DNA of 34,130 nucleotides from Nostoc sp. LEGE 12450. GTDB taxonomy: Bacteria; Cyanobacteriota; Cyanobacteriia; Cyanobacteriales; Nostocaceae. The notes under the pieces were generated by a model. It did no database searches and had not been told where the DNA came from. It saw nothing but the letters and a program-made list of their open reading frames with translations. Position 1 is the first letter of the stretch. Each line of letters begins with the position of its first letter. A program made the position numbers and the translations under genes. Below, piece after piece: positions 32,575 through 34,130 of this stretch. The stretch is taken from assembly GCF_015206895.1 (NCBI RefSeq), contig NZ_JADEXU010000082.1:1-34130 (forward strand), in the 5' to 3' direction.

Positions 32575-33159
32575 ATGTCTCTTGCTCCTTGGCGAGGTGC
32601 GATCGCTCATGCACTCCATCGCAACCGCAGCCTTGTTTATGCCCGTTACCTGCAACTAGCAACAGTGCAACCCAATGGCCGCCCCGCTAATCGTACCCTA
32701 GTCTTTCGCGGCTTCCTAGAAGATACAAACCAGCTAAGATTTATCACTGATACTCGTAGCGCCAAAGCCGACCAAATACAGCAACAACCTTGGGCAGAAA
32801 TTTGCTGGTACTTCCCCAATACACGAGAACAATTCCGCATGGCTGGTGATTTGACCTTAATCAGCAGTGATGATTCTCACCAGGATTTACAGCCAGCCCG
32901 GATCGGAATGTGGCAAGAATTAAGTGATGCGGCGCGTTTACAGTTTGGTTGGCCCTATCCTGGTAAACCCAGAATCAAAGAATCAGGGGCCTTTGAGCCA
33001 TCACCACCCGATCCTATTGAGCCAGTACCTAATTTTTGTCTCCTGCTACTCGATCCGGTGCAAGTAGACCATTTAGAATTACGCGGCGAACCACAAAATC
33101 GATGGCTTTACCACCGTAATGACCAGCAAGAGTGGTCTAGCGAAGCAATTAATCCGTGA
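32575..33159 (+). CDS. PPOX-class FMN flavoprotein (Alr4036-like)
   Basis: A 194-aa protein of the pyridoxamine 5'-phosphate oxidase-like fold. It begins APWRGAIAHALHRNR; the split-barrel part includes YLQLATVQPNGRPANRTLVF, RFITDTRSAKADQI and AEICWYFPNTREQFRMAG, the pattern of FMN-binding PPOX proteins. The end (WLYHRNDQQEWSSEAINP) is like PdxH's C-terminal substrate region. Whether it oxidises pyridoxamine phosphate or another substrate is unclear; cyanobacterial members are annotated as a separate subfamily. ATG start, monocistronic. Confidence 0.85.
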   Translation: MSLAPWRGAIAHALHRNRSLVYARYLQLATVQPNGRPANRTLVFRGFLEDTNQLRFITDTRSAKADQIQQQPWAEICWYFPNTREQFRMAGDLTLISSDDSHQDLQPARIGMWQELSDAARLQFGWPYPGKPRIKESGAFEPSPPDPIEPVPNFCLLLLDPVQVDHLELRGEPQNRWLYHRNDQQEWSSEAINP

Positions 33160-33204
33160 TTTAGCCAAGAGTCAAAAGATTGACCTTTAACCCTTGACTT
33201 TTAA

Positions 33205-33969
33205 CTAAATGCCAGCACCATCTAGAAATTGCTGGATGGTCTTATCTTTGAGGTTGCACCAGCGAGCATCGTGGGTTGGCTCATCCTCTTTGGTGGCTAA
33301 ACAACCCACTAAAACAGGAGTTTTTTCTGAAGAATTGGTGCGCTGAAGAGTTTGTATTTGTTCTTCCAACGCCTCAATCCGGTCTACTAAAGCACGAATT
33401 ACTTGAGCTTCTGAATCTGGTAAGTTATTGTGTTCAAGAGGTGAAACCCGAACTCCAGAACGATACATGATGCGCCCAGGCACCCCTACCACAGTACAGT
33501 CTGAAGGTACATCCCTTAGAACAACAGACCCAGCGCCAATACGAACATTATTACCAATTTGGATATTGCCTAGTACCTTTGCTCCAGCCCCGACTACGAC
33601 GTTTTCACCCATAGTTGGATGGCGTTTGCCACATTCTTTACCAGTACCTCCAAGGGTGACACCTTGATAAATTAGGGCATAGTCTCCCACGATCGCAGTT
33701 TCACCAATTACTACGCCCATACCGTGGTCAATAAACACACTTTTTCCAATTGCTGCACCAGGGTGGATTTCAATTCCAGTCAAAAACCGAGCCAAGTGAG
33801 AAATCAGGCGGGGAAAAAAGGGAAGACCAAGAGCGTACAACCAGTGAGCCAGCCTATGGAATAGCAGGGCTTGCAAACCAGGGTAACAAAATAAAACTTC
33901 CAACCAGTTACGAGCAGCTGGGTCACGTTCAAATATGATACGAAAGTCAGCACGCAGTATAGATAGCAC
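33205..33969 (-). CDS. cysE: Serine O-acetyltransferase CysE
   Basis: Makes O-acetylserine from serine and acetyl-CoA, feeding cysteine synthesis. N-terminal helical part (DFRIIFERDPAARNWLEVL), then a left-handed beta-helix of hexapeptide repeats (IHPGAAIGKSVFIDHGMGVV, with the catalytic Asp-His, through GETAIVGDYALIYQGVTLGG and HPTMGENVVVGAGAKVLG). Ends with a 60-residue extension after VPGRIMY that is longer than in the short E. coli-type tail. Start is GTG at 33969. The family is often inhibited by cysteine through its C-terminus. Confidence 0.95.
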   Translation of the reverse strand: MLSILRADFRIIFERDPAARNWLEVLFCYPGLQALLFHRLAHWLYALGLPFFPRLISHLARFLTGIEIHPGAAIGKSVFIDHGMGVVIGETAIVGDYALIYQGVTLGGTGKECGKRHPTMGENVVVGAGAKVLGNIQIGNNVRIGAGSVVLRDVPSDCTVVGVPGRIMYRSGVRVSPLEHNNLPDSEAQVIRALVDRIEALEEQIQTLQRTNSSEKTPVLVGCLATKEDEPTHDARWCNLKDKTIQQFLDGAGI

Positions 33970-34036
33970 GAGATAGCACCCTCGGAAAGCACAACAAGCT
34001 ACTCTCCCATATTATCGTCTCAGGTGTTGCACATAA

Positions 34037-34106
34037 GAATTGGGAATTGGGAATTGGGAAGAGGACTTGGGGACAAGGAGAATTGGGGACAAGGGGAAAG
34101 ACTTGT
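34037..34106. repeat. STRR of gaattgg-type heptamers
   Basis: Repeats of gaattgg/gaattgg followed by a pair of ttggggacaagg units in the upstream region of cysE. Runs to near the window end; no gene seen. Confidence 0.75.
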
Positions 34107-34130
34107 TTCAGGTTCTCGCTTCTTGTACCC

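Overview
The window looks like chromosome of a filamentous, probably heterocyst-forming cyanobacterium of the Nostoc/Anabaena type. The evidence is the very frequent HIP1 octamer (gcgatcgc), a petL gene for the cytochrome b6f complex, heptameric short tandem repeats (STRRs), and the small GC-rich dispersed palindromes typical of Nostocales. Most genes are single housekeeping units rather than long operons. This is read from sequence alone; no database search was possible.

Layout. 1-3.8 kb: murA, tRNA-Leu(CAG) with a near-consensus promoter, a SpoU/TrmH RNA methyltransferase, a small acidic protein and a hotdog thioesterase. 3.8-6.1 kb: a decayed tyrosine phenol-lyase/tryptophanase gene (repeat-borne stop codon plus loss of the PLP-lysine region), a 79-aa protein, a 45-aa membrane protein and a secreted protein with an SLH-like fragment. 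6.1-10 kb: Nudix protein, Uma2 nuclease-like protein, aroB, petL and bioB. 10-13.7 kb: GNAT acetyltransferase, a Spy/CpxP-like periplasmic protein, a SUKH (SMI1/KNR4) protein and SelO. 14.0-15.3 kb: a TIR-SLOG fusion protein, a probable anti-phage or stress NADase effector. 15.5-18 kb: histidine phosphatase and an ABC exporter. 18.2-18.8 kb: toxin-antitoxin remains (DUF433-like fragment, intact antitoxin, RelE toxin with an in-frame stop). 19-25.9 kb: PRC-barrel protein, SMC (with repeats inserted in its reading frame), BON-domain lipoprotein with a clear terminator, and an RNase D-type exonuclease. 26.3-28.8 kb: TPR protein, then a vapBC-like module set between duplicated Uma2 gene tails and 21-bp repeat units. 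28.8-32.4 kb: an EACC1-CHAT-STAND NTPase-TPR two-gene conflict system. 32.5-34 kb: PPOX flavoprotein and cysE.

How the parts work together. The strongest candidates for an interesting system are the EACC1/CHAT-NTPase-TPR pair (a multidomain protease switch with recently homogenised sensor repeats, directly coupled to its small partner) and the TIR-SLOG protein (nucleotide-sensing and NAD-hydrolysing modules in one chain). A second theme is that small repeats are actively remodelling genes here. They supply the stop codons of the methyltransferase and CHAT genes, break the lyase, add in-frame segments to SMC, and flank the vapBC cassette.
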